Below, piece after piece: positions 42,782 through 51,413 of a stretch of DNA of 64,000 nt. The position numbers and the translations under genes were made by a program. Position 1 is the first letter of the stretch. Every line of letters begins with the position of its first letter. The stretch spans positions 186,001 to 250,000 of the forward strand of contig CAXBBG010000001.1 in assembly GCA_963974105.1 (NCBI GenBank), in the 5' to 3' direction. A model generated the notes under the pieces. The model had not been told where the DNA came from. It did no database searches and was given only the letters and a program-made list of their open reading frames with translations. Source of the stretch: UBA2136 sp963974105. Lineage in GTDB: Bacteria > Pseudomonadota > Alphaproteobacteria > UBA2136.

Positions 42782-44587
42782 ATGGGCTCTACATTGAATA
42801 CTACGCTTGGCATTGCTCTCAACTCGATGCAAGCAACGCAAACAACAATTAGCACCATTTCTCACAACATCTCTAACGTCCATACCGAAGGTTTTACACG
42901 TCAGCAGGTGATGACCAGTAACGTTGCCATTGAAGGCTTCGGTAGCGGTGTTATTATCTCTGATATTAGGCAGATTACAGACCGATTTTTAAGTGAACGC
43001 ATTACAACACAAATCTCTGCTGTTGGTTACGACGCTTCTAAAAGTACTTTTATGGATAACTTAGAAGTTATGTTTGGTACACCAGGTGCCAGCACAAGTT
43101 TAGAAAAAACAATTGGTTCATTCTTTAACCAAATGTCAAATCTTGCCAACGCACCAGACTCAACATCTTTACAATTGAACACCGTTAAAAACGCCGAATT
43201 TGTTGCCCAGTCTCTTAATAACTTAAGCAATGAAATTACCAGTGCGCAAACACGTGCCGATGAGCTTATTAACGAAGACATTATCAGTGTTAACGAATCT
43301 ATTCGTAAAATACACCAGCTCAACAATGAAATCATTGCACTTGGTGTAGGTACAAATGGCGGTGAAAACGCCAACGACCTTGTAGATGAACGCTCTCGAC
43401 AAATTAACAGTATTGCAAAACACTTAAATATAAATGTAATTTATGACGAATTAAACCGTGCGAATGTCTCAACAGAAACAGGGCGCCGTTTAATTGATAC
43501 AAGTTACGTAAAATTAGAACGTAGCCCTGCTATTGCACCGTCAATATTTCAAGATATTTCAACAAGACCTGTTAACCCAGACGGTTCACCCGGTAGCGTT
43601 AGCTTCCCTATTTTGACTGACCGCATGACAGATGGTGGCATTAAAGGGCTTGTTGATATACGTGACACAGAAATGGTCAACCTTTTAGCCGAGGTAAACA
43701 ACCTTGCGTCCACAATGATTGATGGCTTTAACCGCATTCACAGTCAAGGTACATCTATTCCGCCACAAAACACACTTACTTCAGGTAACGGTAATGAACT
43801 TTCAGGTGCAGGTGCCGACATAACAACTGAACTTGCTATCAACGTGGGTGACAGCTTTGATATTTCCATCGTGGACAGCGCAACAGGTGCACCAGTTGTT
43901 ACAACGCTGGCCGCTGGTGGTGGTGCAGGTTCACTTTCAATTTTAGCTTCACCGACAACACTTTCTGATATTGCTGCGGCAATTAACGCCAACCCTGATA
44001 TTGGCGCAGACGTCACCGCTTCAACAATTATTGATGCTGATGGTAACGAACAATTACAAATTACAGCCAACAATGCAGCCTATGGCGTTGTGATGAAAAA
44101 TAACGTAGGTAACGTTCTTGGAGAACTGGGCATGAACAACTTCTTTACAGGAACTGATGCCTCTGACATCGCTGTAAGAGACGATATTGTAACAGACCCT
44201 GCACGTATTGCCACAGCTCGTATGCGTGATTCTGATGGTGGTGTATCATCACTTGATAACCGTAATATCATCGAACTTGCGCAGCTTAACGAAAAGCCTA
44301 TGACCTTTACTGCTGCTGGTAATCTTGCCAACCAAAGCAAAAGTTTTACAGAGTATTATATTAACATTTCAAGTAACTTGGCCATACGTTTACAAGACAC
44401 TGGTAAAACTCAAGAGTTTAACGAAGCTATTTTGACAGATATGGAAACACGTATGAGCAGTACATCTGGCGTGAACATTGATGAAGAATTGTCAAATTTA
44501 CTTATATTCCAACGTAGTTACCAAGCGTCGGCACGTATCATCACATTGGTTGATGAGTTGCTAGAAACGCTTGTGAATATTGTTTAG
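42782..44587 (+). CDS. flgK: Flagellar hook-associated protein 1 (FlgK)
   Basis: First hook-filament junction protein. The 601-residue product has the N-terminal LNSMQATQTTISTISHNISNVHTEGFTRQ, the rod/hook-family motif, and the C-terminal VNIDEELSNLLIFQRSYQASARIITLVDELLETLVNIV. The middle has a variable domain with a repeat-poor Ala/Thr/Gly-rich section (about 330-460). AAAGGA lies seven bases before the ATG. No internal cleavage or frameshift. flgL follows 16 bases later. Confidence 0.96.
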   Translation: MGSTLNTTLGIALNSMQATQTTISTISHNISNVHTEGFTRQQVMTSNVAIEGFGSGVIISDIRQITDRFLSERITTQISAVGYDASKSTFMDNLEVMFGTPGASTSLEKTIGSFFNQMSNLANAPDSTSLQLNTVKNAEFVAQSLNNLSNEITSAQTRADELINEDIISVNESIRKIHQLNNEIIALGVGTNGGENANDLVDERSRQINSIAKHLNINVIYDELNRANVSTETGRRLIDTSYVKLERSPAIAPSIFQDISTRPVNPDGSPGSVSFPILTDRMTDGGIKGLVDIRDTEMVNLLAEVNNLASTMIDGFNRIHSQGTSIPPQNTLTSGNGNELSGAGADITTELAINVGDSFDISIVDSATGAPVVTTLAAGGGAGSLSILASPTTLSDIAAAINANPDIGADVTASTIIDADGNEQLQITANNAAYGVVMKNNVGNVLGELGMNNFFTGTDASDIAVRDDIVTDPARIATARMRDSDGGVSSLDNRNIIELAQLNEKPMTFTAAGNLANQSKSFTEYYINISSNLAIRLQDTGKTQEFNEAILTDMETRMSSTSGVNIDEELSNLLIFQRSYQASARIITLVDELLETLVNIV

Positions 44588-44603
44588 AAAAGGAGATTAG
44601 AAT

Positions 44604-45509
44604 ATGCGTGTTGCAACAGCTACCATCCATAATACAACTCTAGATCAAATGCAAAAAAGTAATGCAGACCTAGCTAAAACATCATTCCAAGTGACATCTG
44701 GATTAAAAGCGGAGCGCTTTGAAGACATTGCTGGCCAAGCGGGTCAACTGTTAAACTTACAAGACCTGCGTGGTATTAACGAACAGTTTATCCAAAACAT
44801 GGATACCGTTGAGTCTCGACTTCTTGCGACTGAAAATGCGGTTCAAGGCATGATTGACCTTGTGGTTGATGCCGCAAACCTATGGACGCTTGGACGTAAC
44901 GAAAACACGGCCGAAGTACGTGCAAACCTTGCACCTAAGGCAGAAGGTTTAACAGAAACTTTTTACTCACTCTTTAAAACAAAATTTGATGGACGCTATG
45001 TATTTTCAGGCGCTGCGGGTGACCGCCCTCCTATTACATCTAGCCCAACAGCAACAACGGCGCCTGCAACCATACCGGCTCCAAACACGTATTACAATGG
45101 TGACTCACAAGAACTTCTTGTAATTACATCAACAGATGTTACCCAAACATATGGTGTAACAGGTGACCAAGATGGATTTGCCAACATGAAAGCAGGATTA
45201 GAAGCTTTGTGGTTCGGGCTTGAAAACGACTCTGTAACCGACATTGATGCTGCCATTGATCTTCTTAACCAAGCACAAACAGAACTTTCGAATATGCTTG
45301 GTGAAGTCGGCGGACAACAAGCAGGTTTTGACTTGCTGAAGTCGCGCCATGTAAACACCAACCTCTTCTTAACAGAGCAGGTTGATAATATTGAAAAAGT
45401 TGATATCGCCGAAGCGATGACACGTTTTACCCAGCAACAAACAACATTAGAAGCCTCTATGGCTGTTGTAACGCAGATAAACCGATTGTCATTACTCGAT
45501 TATATTTAG
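44604..45509 (+). CDS. flgL: Flagellar hook-associated protein 3 (FlgL)
   Basis: Second junction protein, joining FlgK to flagellin. The 301-residue product shows the flagellin-like N terminus (MRVATATIHNTTLDQMQKSNADLAKTSFQVTSGLKAERFEDIAGQAGQLLNL) as heptad-rich helix and the C terminus IAEAMTRFTQQQTTLEASMAVVTQINRLSLLDYI. The central variable domain contains GRYVFSGAAGDRPPI. AAGGAG precedes the ATG. Followed by a hairpin leader and csrA. Confidence 0.95.
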   Translation: MRVATATIHNTTLDQMQKSNADLAKTSFQVTSGLKAERFEDIAGQAGQLLNLQDLRGINEQFIQNMDTVESRLLATENAVQGMIDLVVDAANLWTLGRNENTAEVRANLAPKAEGLTETFYSLFKTKFDGRYVFSGAAGDRPPITSSPTATTAPATIPAPNTYYNGDSQELLVITSTDVTQTYGVTGDQDGFANMKAGLEALWFGLENDSVTDIDAAIDLLNQAQTELSNMLGEVGGQQAGFDLLKSRHVNTNLFLTEQVDNIEKVDIAEAMTRFTQQQTTLEASMAVVTQINRLSLLDYI

Positions 45510-45516
45510 GAGCAAC

Positions 45517-45572
45517 TGAACAAAAGCTAGCCCAAACACCATTTATTTGGTAAAACTATGGCTAGTTGTTCA
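45517..45572 (+). promoter_or_regulatory. Structured leader hairpin upstream of csrA
   Basis: TGAACAA (45517-45523) pairs with TTGTTCA (45566-45572), and after a three-base bulge CTAGCC (45527-45532) pairs with GGCTAG (45560-45565). ACCA/TGGT can form an inner stem. No T-run follows, so it is not a terminator. It ends about 20 bases before the csrA start and may control its translation or mRNA processing. Confidence 0.6.
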
Positions 45573-45594
45573 AAAAATATGGAAATATAGAAAA

Positions 45595-45825
45595 ATGCTT
45601 CTTGTAACTCGGCGTACAAATGAATCGATTGTAATTAACGATAATATCGAAATTACGATTGTGGAAGTACGCGGTGGACGTGTGAAACTTGGGTTTGAAT
45701 ACCCTGAAGGTAACACCGTTTATCGCAAGGAACTCTACTTGAAAATTCAAGAAGAGAATAAAGTTGCCGCAAGCAATGTGGGTGACATTAGCAAATTGCT
45801 AAGTAGCATAAAAAATAAGGAGTAG
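45595..45825 (+). CDS. csrA: Carbon storage regulator CsrA
   Basis: RNA-binding dimer that blocks translation at GGA motifs. The 76-residue product starts MLLVTRRTNESIVINDNIEITIVEVRGG and continues VKLGFEYPEGNTVYRKELYLKIQEEN with the RNA-contacting R near residue 44. I chose this ATG because it is the canonical CsrA N terminus; the longer frame adds 16 unrelated residues. A GGA about 11 bases upstream could be both ribosome binding site and autoregulatory site. It is followed after four bases by fliW, the protein that sequesters CsrA. Confidence 0.95.
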   Translation: MLLVTRRTNESIVINDNIEITIVEVRGGRVKLGFEYPEGNTVYRKELYLKIQEENKVAASNVGDISKLLSSIKNKE

Positions 45826-45829
45826 CCAT

Positions 45830-46300
45830 ATGCAACAAACAACATTAACTGAACAAACAGTACCAGTAGAAAAAGCTTTAAATTACGATACTCGTTTTGG
45901 TGAAGTGACTCTACGTGAAGATCGTCTTATTAATTTTGCACAAGGTCTTTTAGGCTTTAATGAATGCACAACATTTGGTTTGTCAAAACTTCCAAATACT
46001 GATGAGTCACCTATTATGCTCCTGCAGTGTGTGAACGCGCCTGAAATTGGTTTCTTAGTCGCCGACCCTAAAATTCTTGGTCTTACCATTAAAGACGAAG
46101 ACGTTTCAAAAGCACTCAAAGAAGCAGGTATGAGCAAAGAAAGTACACAAGTTTTAGTTATTTTAACAATGTACGACCAAGAAGACTCATACTACCTTAC
46201 AGCAAACCTGCGTGCGCCATTACTCGTTGATAGCCGCACAAGGCAAGCACGTCAGCACATTCTTTCAAGTAAAGAATATACAACACAGCACAAGCTGTAA
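45830..46300 (+). CDS. fliW: Flagellar assembly factor FliW
   Basis: Binds CsrA allosterically and, in Bacillus, also flagellin, so that filament protein synthesis matches secretion. The 156-residue protein has YDTRFGEVTLREDRLINFAQGLLGFNECTTF, SPIMLLQCVNAPEIGFLVADP, QVLVILTMYDQEDSYYLTANLRAPLLVDSRTRQARQHILS, the FliW signature throughout. AAGGAG is seven bases upstream. It is the last gene of the flgK operon. No flagellin gene in the window. Confidence 0.95.
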   Translation: MQQTTLTEQTVPVEKALNYDTRFGEVTLREDRLINFAQGLLGFNECTTFGLSKLPNTDESPIMLLQCVNAPEIGFLVADPKILGLTIKDEDVSKALKEAGMSKESTQVLVILTMYDQEDSYYLTANLRAPLLVDSRTRQARQHILSSKEYTTQHKL

Positions 46301-46648
46301 AAGTAACGCTGATATTTGACGATATGTCTCGTGGGCAAAGCGTCAAACAAATAACATGCTACAAGCCATCACCCAAATGGCACCAAAAACCGTCCTTACA
46401 GGGCGGTTTTTTTATAATAAGTGTGAAATTAAACACGCGTCATCATCACATATTTATACTGCCATTTTGGCACACCGTATTTTTATATCCCTCTATTTTA
46501 AGGGGGTTTATTTGTGGCTCAACGATGCAATTTAAAAAAAATGTATATATGACGTTATTTTAAAAGAATAACTATTGGTAAAAAATGCTTTATTCAGTTA
46601 TAGTTTTGAGACAAATTTGTAATAAAATAATAAAGAGTGAATGATTTC
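46301..46648. other. Gene-free stretch between fliW and petA
   Basis: About 350 bases. It holds the fliW terminator (46385-46413) and, near 46602-46630, a TTGAGA followed by AT-rich sequence that could be the petA promoter. A weak TGGCAC lacks the -12 GC. I see no gene; a 79-codon open frame crossing the terminator is spurious. Confidence 0.6.
46385..46413 (+). terminator. Intrinsic terminator of the flgK-flgL-csrA-fliW operon
   Basis: Stem ACCGTCC/GGGCGGT (one G-U pair) with TTACA loop and seven T. Confidence 0.85.
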
Positions 46649-47176
46649 ATGGCGGACAAAAAAACTCCAGAAAGCACGGTCGATCACGACAAACGTGACT
46701 TTTTAACGTCAACAACCACAGCTTTTGGTGCCGCAGGCGCCGCTTGTGCTTGTTACCCTTTCATTAAAAGCATGAGCCCAAGCGCTGATGTTGAAGCCCA
46801 AAAAACAACAGAAGTAAACCTAAGCGAAATTGCTGAGGGTACAACTAAAAAAGTTATTTGGCGCGGCAAAGCTGTTTTCATTAAACACCGTACACCTTCT
46901 GAAATTAAAGAAGCTGTTGCGGGCGACAAAACAGTAACAATCGACCCAGAAAATGACGCTGAGCGTGTTCAACGTCCACAGTGGCTTGTAACAATCGCAC
47001 ACTGTACGCACCTTGGTTGCGTACCTATTGATGCTGGTACTGGCGACGGCTGGGCTTGCCCTTGTCACGGTTCTATGTTTGATGGTTCTGGTCGTGTTGT
47101 ACGTGGTCCTGCACCAACAAACCTACCAATTCCGCCATACACATTTATTGACAATAACACGATTATAATCGGCTAA
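46649..47176 (+). CDS. petA: Rieske iron-sulfur subunit of cytochrome bc1
   Basis: Carries electrons from ubiquinol to cytochrome c1. The 175-residue product has an N-terminal targeting helix with DKRDFL, i.e. a KR form of the twin-arginine motif (K15-R16), one membrane helix (about 20-36), then the Rieske domain: CTHLGC (C119, H121, C124) and CPCHGS (C137, C139, H140), with four cluster ligands and the disulfide pair. I prefer the ATG at 46649; an in-frame GTG four codons earlier is possible, and neither has a strong ribosome binding site. Confidence 0.96.
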   Translation: MADKKTPESTVDHDKRDFLTSTTTAFGAAGAACACYPFIKSMSPSADVEAQKTTEVNLSEIAEGTTKKVIWRGKAVFIKHRTPSEIKEAVAGDKTVTIDPENDAERVQRPQWLVTIAHCTHLGCVPIDAGTGDGWACPCHGSMFDGSGRVVRGPAPTNLPIPPYTFIDNNTIIIG

Positions 47177-47195
47177 AGGGAAAGGATAATATAAA

Positions 47196-48419
47196 ATGGC
47201 TAAGCAAAGCGTAAACCCAAACCCTAAGTCAGCTGTCGAATGGTTTGAAGACCGTCTACCCATTCTAAGCTTAATGAAAGCTGAATTGGTTGATTACCCA
47301 GCGCCTAAAAACTTAAACTACGCATGGAATTTTGGTTCTCTTGCGGGTATTGCACTTATTTTGCAAATATTAACAGGCTTCTTTTTAACAATGCACTACA
47401 AAGCAGACGCAACTCTTGCTTTTGATAGTATTCAACACATCATGCGTGACGTGAACTGGGGTTGGCTTATCCGTAACCTACACATGGTCGGCGCCAGCTT
47501 CTTCTTTATTGTGGTTTATATTCACATGGGTCGTGGCCTTTACTACGGTTCTTACAAATCACCTCGTGAAGTTTTATGGTGGATGGGTGTTATCATCTTC
47601 TTCCTTATGATGGGCACAGCCTTCCTTGGTTATGTTTTACCTTGGGGACAAATGTCATTCTGGGGAGCACAAGTAATCACAAACCTTATTTCAGTTATTC
47701 CACTTATTGGTGATGACGTTGTTGTATGGGTTTGGGGTGGTTATGGCGTAAACGACGCAACACTTAACCGTTTTTACTCACTACACTACTTACTACCGTT
47801 TGTTATTGCTGCTGTTGTATTCCTTCACTTATGGGCACTTCACAACCGCAAAGTAAAATCAAACAACCCAACAGGGATTGACTTGAAAAAAGATACAGAT
47901 TTTATTCCATTCCACCCTTACTACACAATTAAGGATATGTTTGGTTTATCTATTTACATGTTGCCATTCCTTTACATGGTTTTCTACATGCCTGACTACC
48001 TAGGACATGCTGACAACTACATTCCAGCTGACCCAATGAGCACACCAGCACACATTGTGCCTGAATGGTATTTCTTGCCGTTCTACGCTATTTTGCGTGC
48101 GATAAACTTCAACATCTTATTCCTTGATAGTAAGCTTTTAGGTGTTGTAGCAATGGTAAGTGCGATTGCAATTTTATTTGTATTGCCTTGGCTTGACCGT
48201 TCTAAAGTACGTAGTGCGCGTTTCCGCCCTATTTACAAGGTAATGTTCTGGGCCTTCCTTGCGAACTTCTTCTTCCTTGGATGGTTAGGGGGCATGCCAG
48301 CTGAACAGCCATACACTTGGATGTCACAAGTTGGTACGTTCTTGTACTTTGCTTTCTTCTTCTCGTTGCCATTGGTTGCGAAATTTGAAAAAACAAAACC
48401 ACTACCAACCAGTATTTAA
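47196..48419 (+). CDS. petB: Cytochrome b of the bc1 complex
   Basis: A 407-residue integral membrane protein with eight helices holding hemes bL and bH. Histidine pairs lie in the segments WLIRNLHMVGASFFFIVVYIHMGRGLYYGS and LHYLLPFVIAAVVFLHLWALHNRK; the quinol-site PEWYF motif is in HIVPEWYFLPFYAILRA. AAAGGA is nine bases upstream of the ATG. The N terminus (about 30 residues) is soluble. It lies 19 bases after petA and 15 before petC. Confidence 0.97.
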   Translation: MAKQSVNPNPKSAVEWFEDRLPILSLMKAELVDYPAPKNLNYAWNFGSLAGIALILQILTGFFLTMHYKADATLAFDSIQHIMRDVNWGWLIRNLHMVGASFFFIVVYIHMGRGLYYGSYKSPREVLWWMGVIIFFLMMGTAFLGYVLPWGQMSFWGAQVITNLISVIPLIGDDVVVWVWGGYGVNDATLNRFYSLHYLLPFVIAAVVFLHLWALHNRKVKSNNPTGIDLKKDTDFIPFHPYYTIKDMFGLSIYMLPFLYMVFYMPDYLGHADNYIPADPMSTPAHIVPEWYFLPFYAILRAINFNILFLDSKLLGVVAMVSAIAILFVLPWLDRSKVRSARFRPIYKVMFWAFLANFFFLGWLGGMPAEQPYTWMSQVGTFLYFAFFFSLPLVAKFEKTKPLPTSI

Positions 48420-48434
48420 GAAGGGATAACATTT

Positions 48435-49136
48435 ATGAAAAACTTAATACTTACAGCCCTTCTTCTTGTTTCAGGCAATGCATATGCTTCTGGCAGCATG
48501 CACTTACCAGAGCAAGAGTGGAGCTTTAACAGCGCTACAACAAACTGGGAAAAAGACACGATTTTACGTGGTTACCAAGTTGCAACAGAAGTTTGTATGT
48601 CATGTCACAGCATGAAATACATCAAACACCGCGACCTTGCCAAAGTTGGTTTCACAGAAGGCGAAATCAAGCAACTTGCGAAAAATATGGAAATGACCAT
48701 TGGCACACCTTTAATGTCGGCTATGAGCGATGCAGACGCAAAAGAAGTGTACGCAAAAGCTTTACCTGATCTAAGTGTGATGAACAAAGCCCGCCCAGGT
48801 GGCGCTGACTATGTATATGCTCTTCTTACAGGTTATGAGAACGCGCCAGCAGGACATACAGTTCCTGAGAGCGCTTCATATAACAAGTACTTCCCAGGGC
48901 ACAACATTGCAATGCCAGCACCACTTACAAGCGATGGTCAAATTGAGTACATAGACGGCACAACAGCTACAGTCGAACAAATGGCGAAGGATGTAACTTA
49001 CTTCCTTCAATGGACAGCTGAACCTGAGCTTAAAGATCGTCAAAAAATAGGTGTATTCGCCTTACTTTACGTATTCTTACTCGCTATTTTGCTTTACTTC
49101 ACAAAACGCCGTATATGGCAAAGTGTTAAAAAGTAA
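48435..49136 (+). CDS. petC: Cytochrome c1 of the bc1 complex
   Basis: A 233-residue membrane-anchored cytochrome with a signal peptide (about 1-19, AYAS), the heme attachment motif CMSCH (C54, C57, H58), the conserved MNKARPGGADYVYALLTGYE, and one C-terminal anchor (IGVFALLYVFLLAILLYF) followed by the basic tail RRIWQSVKK. AGAAGGGAT precedes the ATG. It closes the petABC operon, with a terminator 25 bases later. Confidence 0.96.
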   Translation: MKNLILTALLLVSGNAYASGSMHLPEQEWSFNSATTNWEKDTILRGYQVATEVCMSCHSMKYIKHRDLAKVGFTEGEIKQLAKNMEMTIGTPLMSAMSDADAKEVYAKALPDLSVMNKARPGGADYVYALLTGYENAPAGHTVPESASYNKYFPGHNIAMPAPLTSDGQIEYIDGTTATVEQMAKDVTYFLQWTAEPELKDRQKIGVFALLYVFLLAILLYFTKRRIWQSVKK

Positions 49137-49158
49137 AACACTATAAATAACATCATAA

Positions 49159-49182
49159 AGGCCTGCTTTTAAGCAGGCTTTT
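49159..49182 (+). terminator. Intrinsic terminator of petABC
   Basis: Perfect eight-base stem GCCTGCTT/AAGCAGGC with loop TT, then TTTTAT. Confidence 0.8.
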
Positions 49183-49217
49183 ATAATTCAACTCTAACCA
49201 TATAGAAAATTAAAAAA

Positions 49218-49769
49218 ATGCTCTTCCAAAAGAAACGTCTTGTCAAAAATACGTTACGTTATAAAGTAGCCATGCTTGTATTAAATGCCTTATATGGGCG
49301 TAAAAATATGTATATTTCCCCTTGGCAACATGCCGCTGTGACTGTGGATGGTATCTATATTTATGACAACAAGCTTTTAATTGCAAAGCGCTCTAACAAT
49401 GTTGAGTTTGCAGGTAAATGGCAAGTACCTGGTGGCCATGTAGACATGGAAACCCATGAAACCCTTTTAGAAGCTCTAAAGCGCGAAACTTATGAAGAGC
49501 ATAACCTAGACATTGATACCGCAAAAATAGATGTAAACAACCCTCTAGTGGTACGCTTTTCAACGCAACAACAATACATCGAACAACAAGATACGGCGTT
49601 ACTGGGCTTACAATATATTTACATGCTTTCAAAAGAAGAAATGGAAAGTATTCAAATATCCAAAGAGGCGCTTCTTTTTAAATTTGCCGACATTGCAGAA
49701 TTAGAAAGAATGAAGGCCGCTGGTGAATTGATTCATGATTTTTCATACACCTACCCTTACCTGAAATAA
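49218..49769 (+). CDS. Nudix family hydrolase
   Basis: A 183-residue Nudix-fold enzyme. The Nudix box reads GGHVDMETHETLLEALKRE followed by TYEEHN: R-E-x-x-E-E metal ligands are intact, but the loop between the first G and E is two residues longer than the standard five and the final G is Asn. The N-terminal 30 residues are basic and hydrophobic and may reflect a start that is too early; ATGs near residues 19 and 31 are alternatives. Substrate cannot be inferred. Monocistronic, with its own terminator. Confidence 0.85.
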   Translation: MLFQKKRLVKNTLRYKVAMLVLNALYGRKNMYISPWQHAAVTVDGIYIYDNKLLIAKRSNNVEFAGKWQVPGGHVDMETHETLLEALKRETYEEHNLDIDTAKIDVNNPLVVRFSTQQQYIEQQDTALLGLQYIYMLSKEEMESIQISKEALLFKFADIAELERMKAAGELIHDFSYTYPYLK

Positions 49770-49797
49770 AAAAAGCACCCAAAGGGTGCTTTTTTTA
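49766..49797. terminator. Bidirectional intrinsic terminator
   Basis: Stem AAAAAGCACCC/GGGTGCTTTTT with loop AAA, between the Nudix gene and the convergent small gene. Confidence 0.9.
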
Positions 49798-49808
49798 TAC
49801 ATAGAATA

Positions 49809-50036
49809 TTATTCAGCCAATTTAAACTTAAGTACTACACCACGCTTTTTGAAATAACTTTTCATCATATTACGGCCTTCACGGTTTGGTACCGGTAAGC
49901 GTGCCGCTTCAATTTCAACGTCTTTTACTTTTTCAGCCTGCATGGCTGTTTTTAAATTAGCAATACATTCATCAATACCGTCATTGTCGGCGTGTAGTGA
50001 TTCATAAACAGCTTCGAGGGCTTGTTCAATACTCAT
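49809..50036 (-). CDS. Small protein of unknown function
   Basis: A 75-residue protein with a helical N-terminal half (EQALEAVYESLHADNDGIDECIANLKTAMQAEKV) and a basic C-terminal half (PNREGRNMMKSYFKKRGVVLKFKLAE). AAGGGAGAACACCTC upstream of the ATG provides a ribosome binding site. It lies 30 bases after the methyltransferase gene on the same strand and is probably co-transcribed with it. No family recognised. Confidence 0.65.
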   Translation of the reverse strand: MSIEQALEAVYESLHADNDGIDECIANLKTAMQAEKVKDVEIEAARLPVPNREGRNMMKSYFKKRGVVLKFKLAE

Positions 50037-50066
50037 GAGGTGTTCTCCCTTAAAAAATTTTAGTTA

Positions 50067-50825
50067 CTATACCGCTTTTGCTACAAAAGTGTAAGCATAA
50101 GTTTTGGCAATATCGTTTTCTTGCGGATATGCAAACATATAAGCAAAGGCTCGCACCACATCTGGTTTTTGCATTTCTGGCAACCTTGAAGGCTTTGTTG
50201 CAATAATTTTTTTCTTGGCAAGCTTCTTTTCTTTTAAAGGTAAGTCACCTACCAAAGGTTGCCCCAGCTCCGCTTCTACCTTAAATCCGCGACTTTCAAG
50301 TATCTCTTTAAATTCACCGTCTTTAAAAATACGGTCATGATGTGGGTTCATTGGGTTTCCCTGTGCGTCAGCCTTTTCAAATAAAATATTCGGCACCGAC
50401 GCTATAAGTTTACCGCCCTCCACCATCACACGGCGCAAGTCTTCTATCAAACTTTCCACATCATTTACATGTTCCATAAACTCAAAGGCTGTTACTGTGC
50501 TCACACTCGCTTCGCTAAGCTTGGAAGAAATTTTTTCTTTGTCTAAATCCACATGAATGAGCGTTGATTTTTCTAAACGTGACTTAGCCACATCAAGCGC
50601 TGAACCGTCATAATCCATACCCACAGCTTTTGTTACAACACCTTCGAGCTCACGCAAGCCATAACCAGTGGCACAGCCCAGATCTAAATGCAGTTTAGAA
50701 CCTTTTTCTGCCAACATGTCACGCGCAAACATATAACGCCCTAAATGCTCTATTTTAACCCACAAGTTTGGGTCATCTTCTTTAAAAGGATCTACATTTT
50801 CACTTGGTAAACAACTTATATTCAT
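50067..50825 (-). CDS. Class I SAM-dependent methyltransferase
   Basis: A 252-residue methyltransferase with motif I LDLGCATGYGLRELE, motif II VGMDYDGSALDVAKSRL, an acidic loop after VDLDKEKI, and motif IV/post I VSTVTAFEFMEHVND followed by LIEDLRRVMVEGGKLIASVPN. This is the UbiE/Methyltransf_11 type; substrate is unknown, with sugar, lipid or small-molecule methylation all possible. HHDRIFKDGEFKEIL near residue 172 is the pattern seen in many sugar or nucleotide methyltransferases. First gene of a two-gene unit. Confidence 0.85.
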   Translation of the reverse strand: MNISCLPSENVDPFKEDDPNLWVKIEHLGRYMFARDMLAEKGSKLHLDLGCATGYGLRELEGVVTKAVGMDYDGSALDVAKSRLEKSTLIHVDLDKEKISSKLSEASVSTVTAFEFMEHVNDVESLIEDLRRVMVEGGKLIASVPNILFEKADAQGNPMNPHHDRIFKDGEFKEILESRGFKVEAELGQPLVGDLPLKEKKLAKKKIIATKPSRLPEMQKPDVVRAFAYMFAYPQENDIAKTYAYTFVAKAV

Positions 50826-50968
50826 TTAACACACTTACTATTTTTAAACTTAGCTGTTTATGCCATAAAGCATAAAAAAAATAAAGACTTGAAAATTATA
50901 TGCACATACTCAATACTGCAAACAACAAACAACACCTATCCTTTTCCTAAGCCTTTGAGGTTTTAAAT

Positions 50969-51322
50969 ATGTATAAGCACATATATAAACTGCCATATCG
51001 AAGCCCTATGAGTGCCAACATCGCTCATAAAGCTTTTGACGTCTTAGTGAAGCACGGTATTTTAAAAGATATAAATCGTAACCGTGTACACTTTGTAAAC
51101 GAGCAAACAGACACAAAAAAATATTGCGTTGAATACCGTCTAAACTGCACATCAGCACGCAAATTTTGGAACAGTCATCGCATGTTTTATGTGGATGGAT
51201 TTCCAGCCTCCTATGAAAAAACCGTGGATGCAGTCAACACTGAACTCGCTGTTATATTTGATGAACATTGCGAAGAAATTGCCGCTTTACGCGGTGATGA
51301 ACTCGGTATTCCTAAAAACTAA
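50969..51322 (+). CDS. Protein of unknown function
   Basis: A 117-residue soluble protein with no signal peptide. Cysteines 52, 60 and 98 are scattered. The start is followed by a helix (SANIAHKAFDVLVKHGIL), a strand region (RVHFVNEQTDTKKYCVEYRLNC) and a C-terminal acidic helix (VDAVNTELAVIFDEHCEEIAALRGDEL). A terminator follows 10 bases after the stop, so it is monocistronic. No family recognised; a TGAGG lies upstream of the ATG. Confidence 0.62.
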   Translation: MYKHIYKLPYRSPMSANIAHKAFDVLVKHGILKDINRNRVHFVNEQTDTKKYCVEYRLNCTSARKFWNSHRMFYVDGFPASYEKTVDAVNTELAVIFDEHCEEIAALRGDELGIPKN

Positions 51323-51330
51323 ACTGTCTA

Positions 51331-51362
51331 AAAAAAAGAGAGCTTCATCGCTCTCTTTTTTA
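51331..51362 (+). terminator. Intrinsic terminator
   Basis: Stem AAAAGAGAGC/GCTCTCTTTT with TTCATC loop and a T-run. Confidence 0.88.
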
Positions 51363-51413
51363 TGGGCGTAGCCTACACATTCCGTTATAATTCACTTTTA
51401 AGAGAGATATAAA

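Noticed and set aside
46461..46476. TGGCAC upstream of petA as a sigma-54 site
   Set aside because: The -12 GC is missing at the required spacing, and petABC would not be expected to need RpoN.
46324..46563. 79-codon plus-strand open frame after fliW
   Set aside because: It crosses the fliW terminator hairpin and has no ribosome binding site or protein-like pattern.
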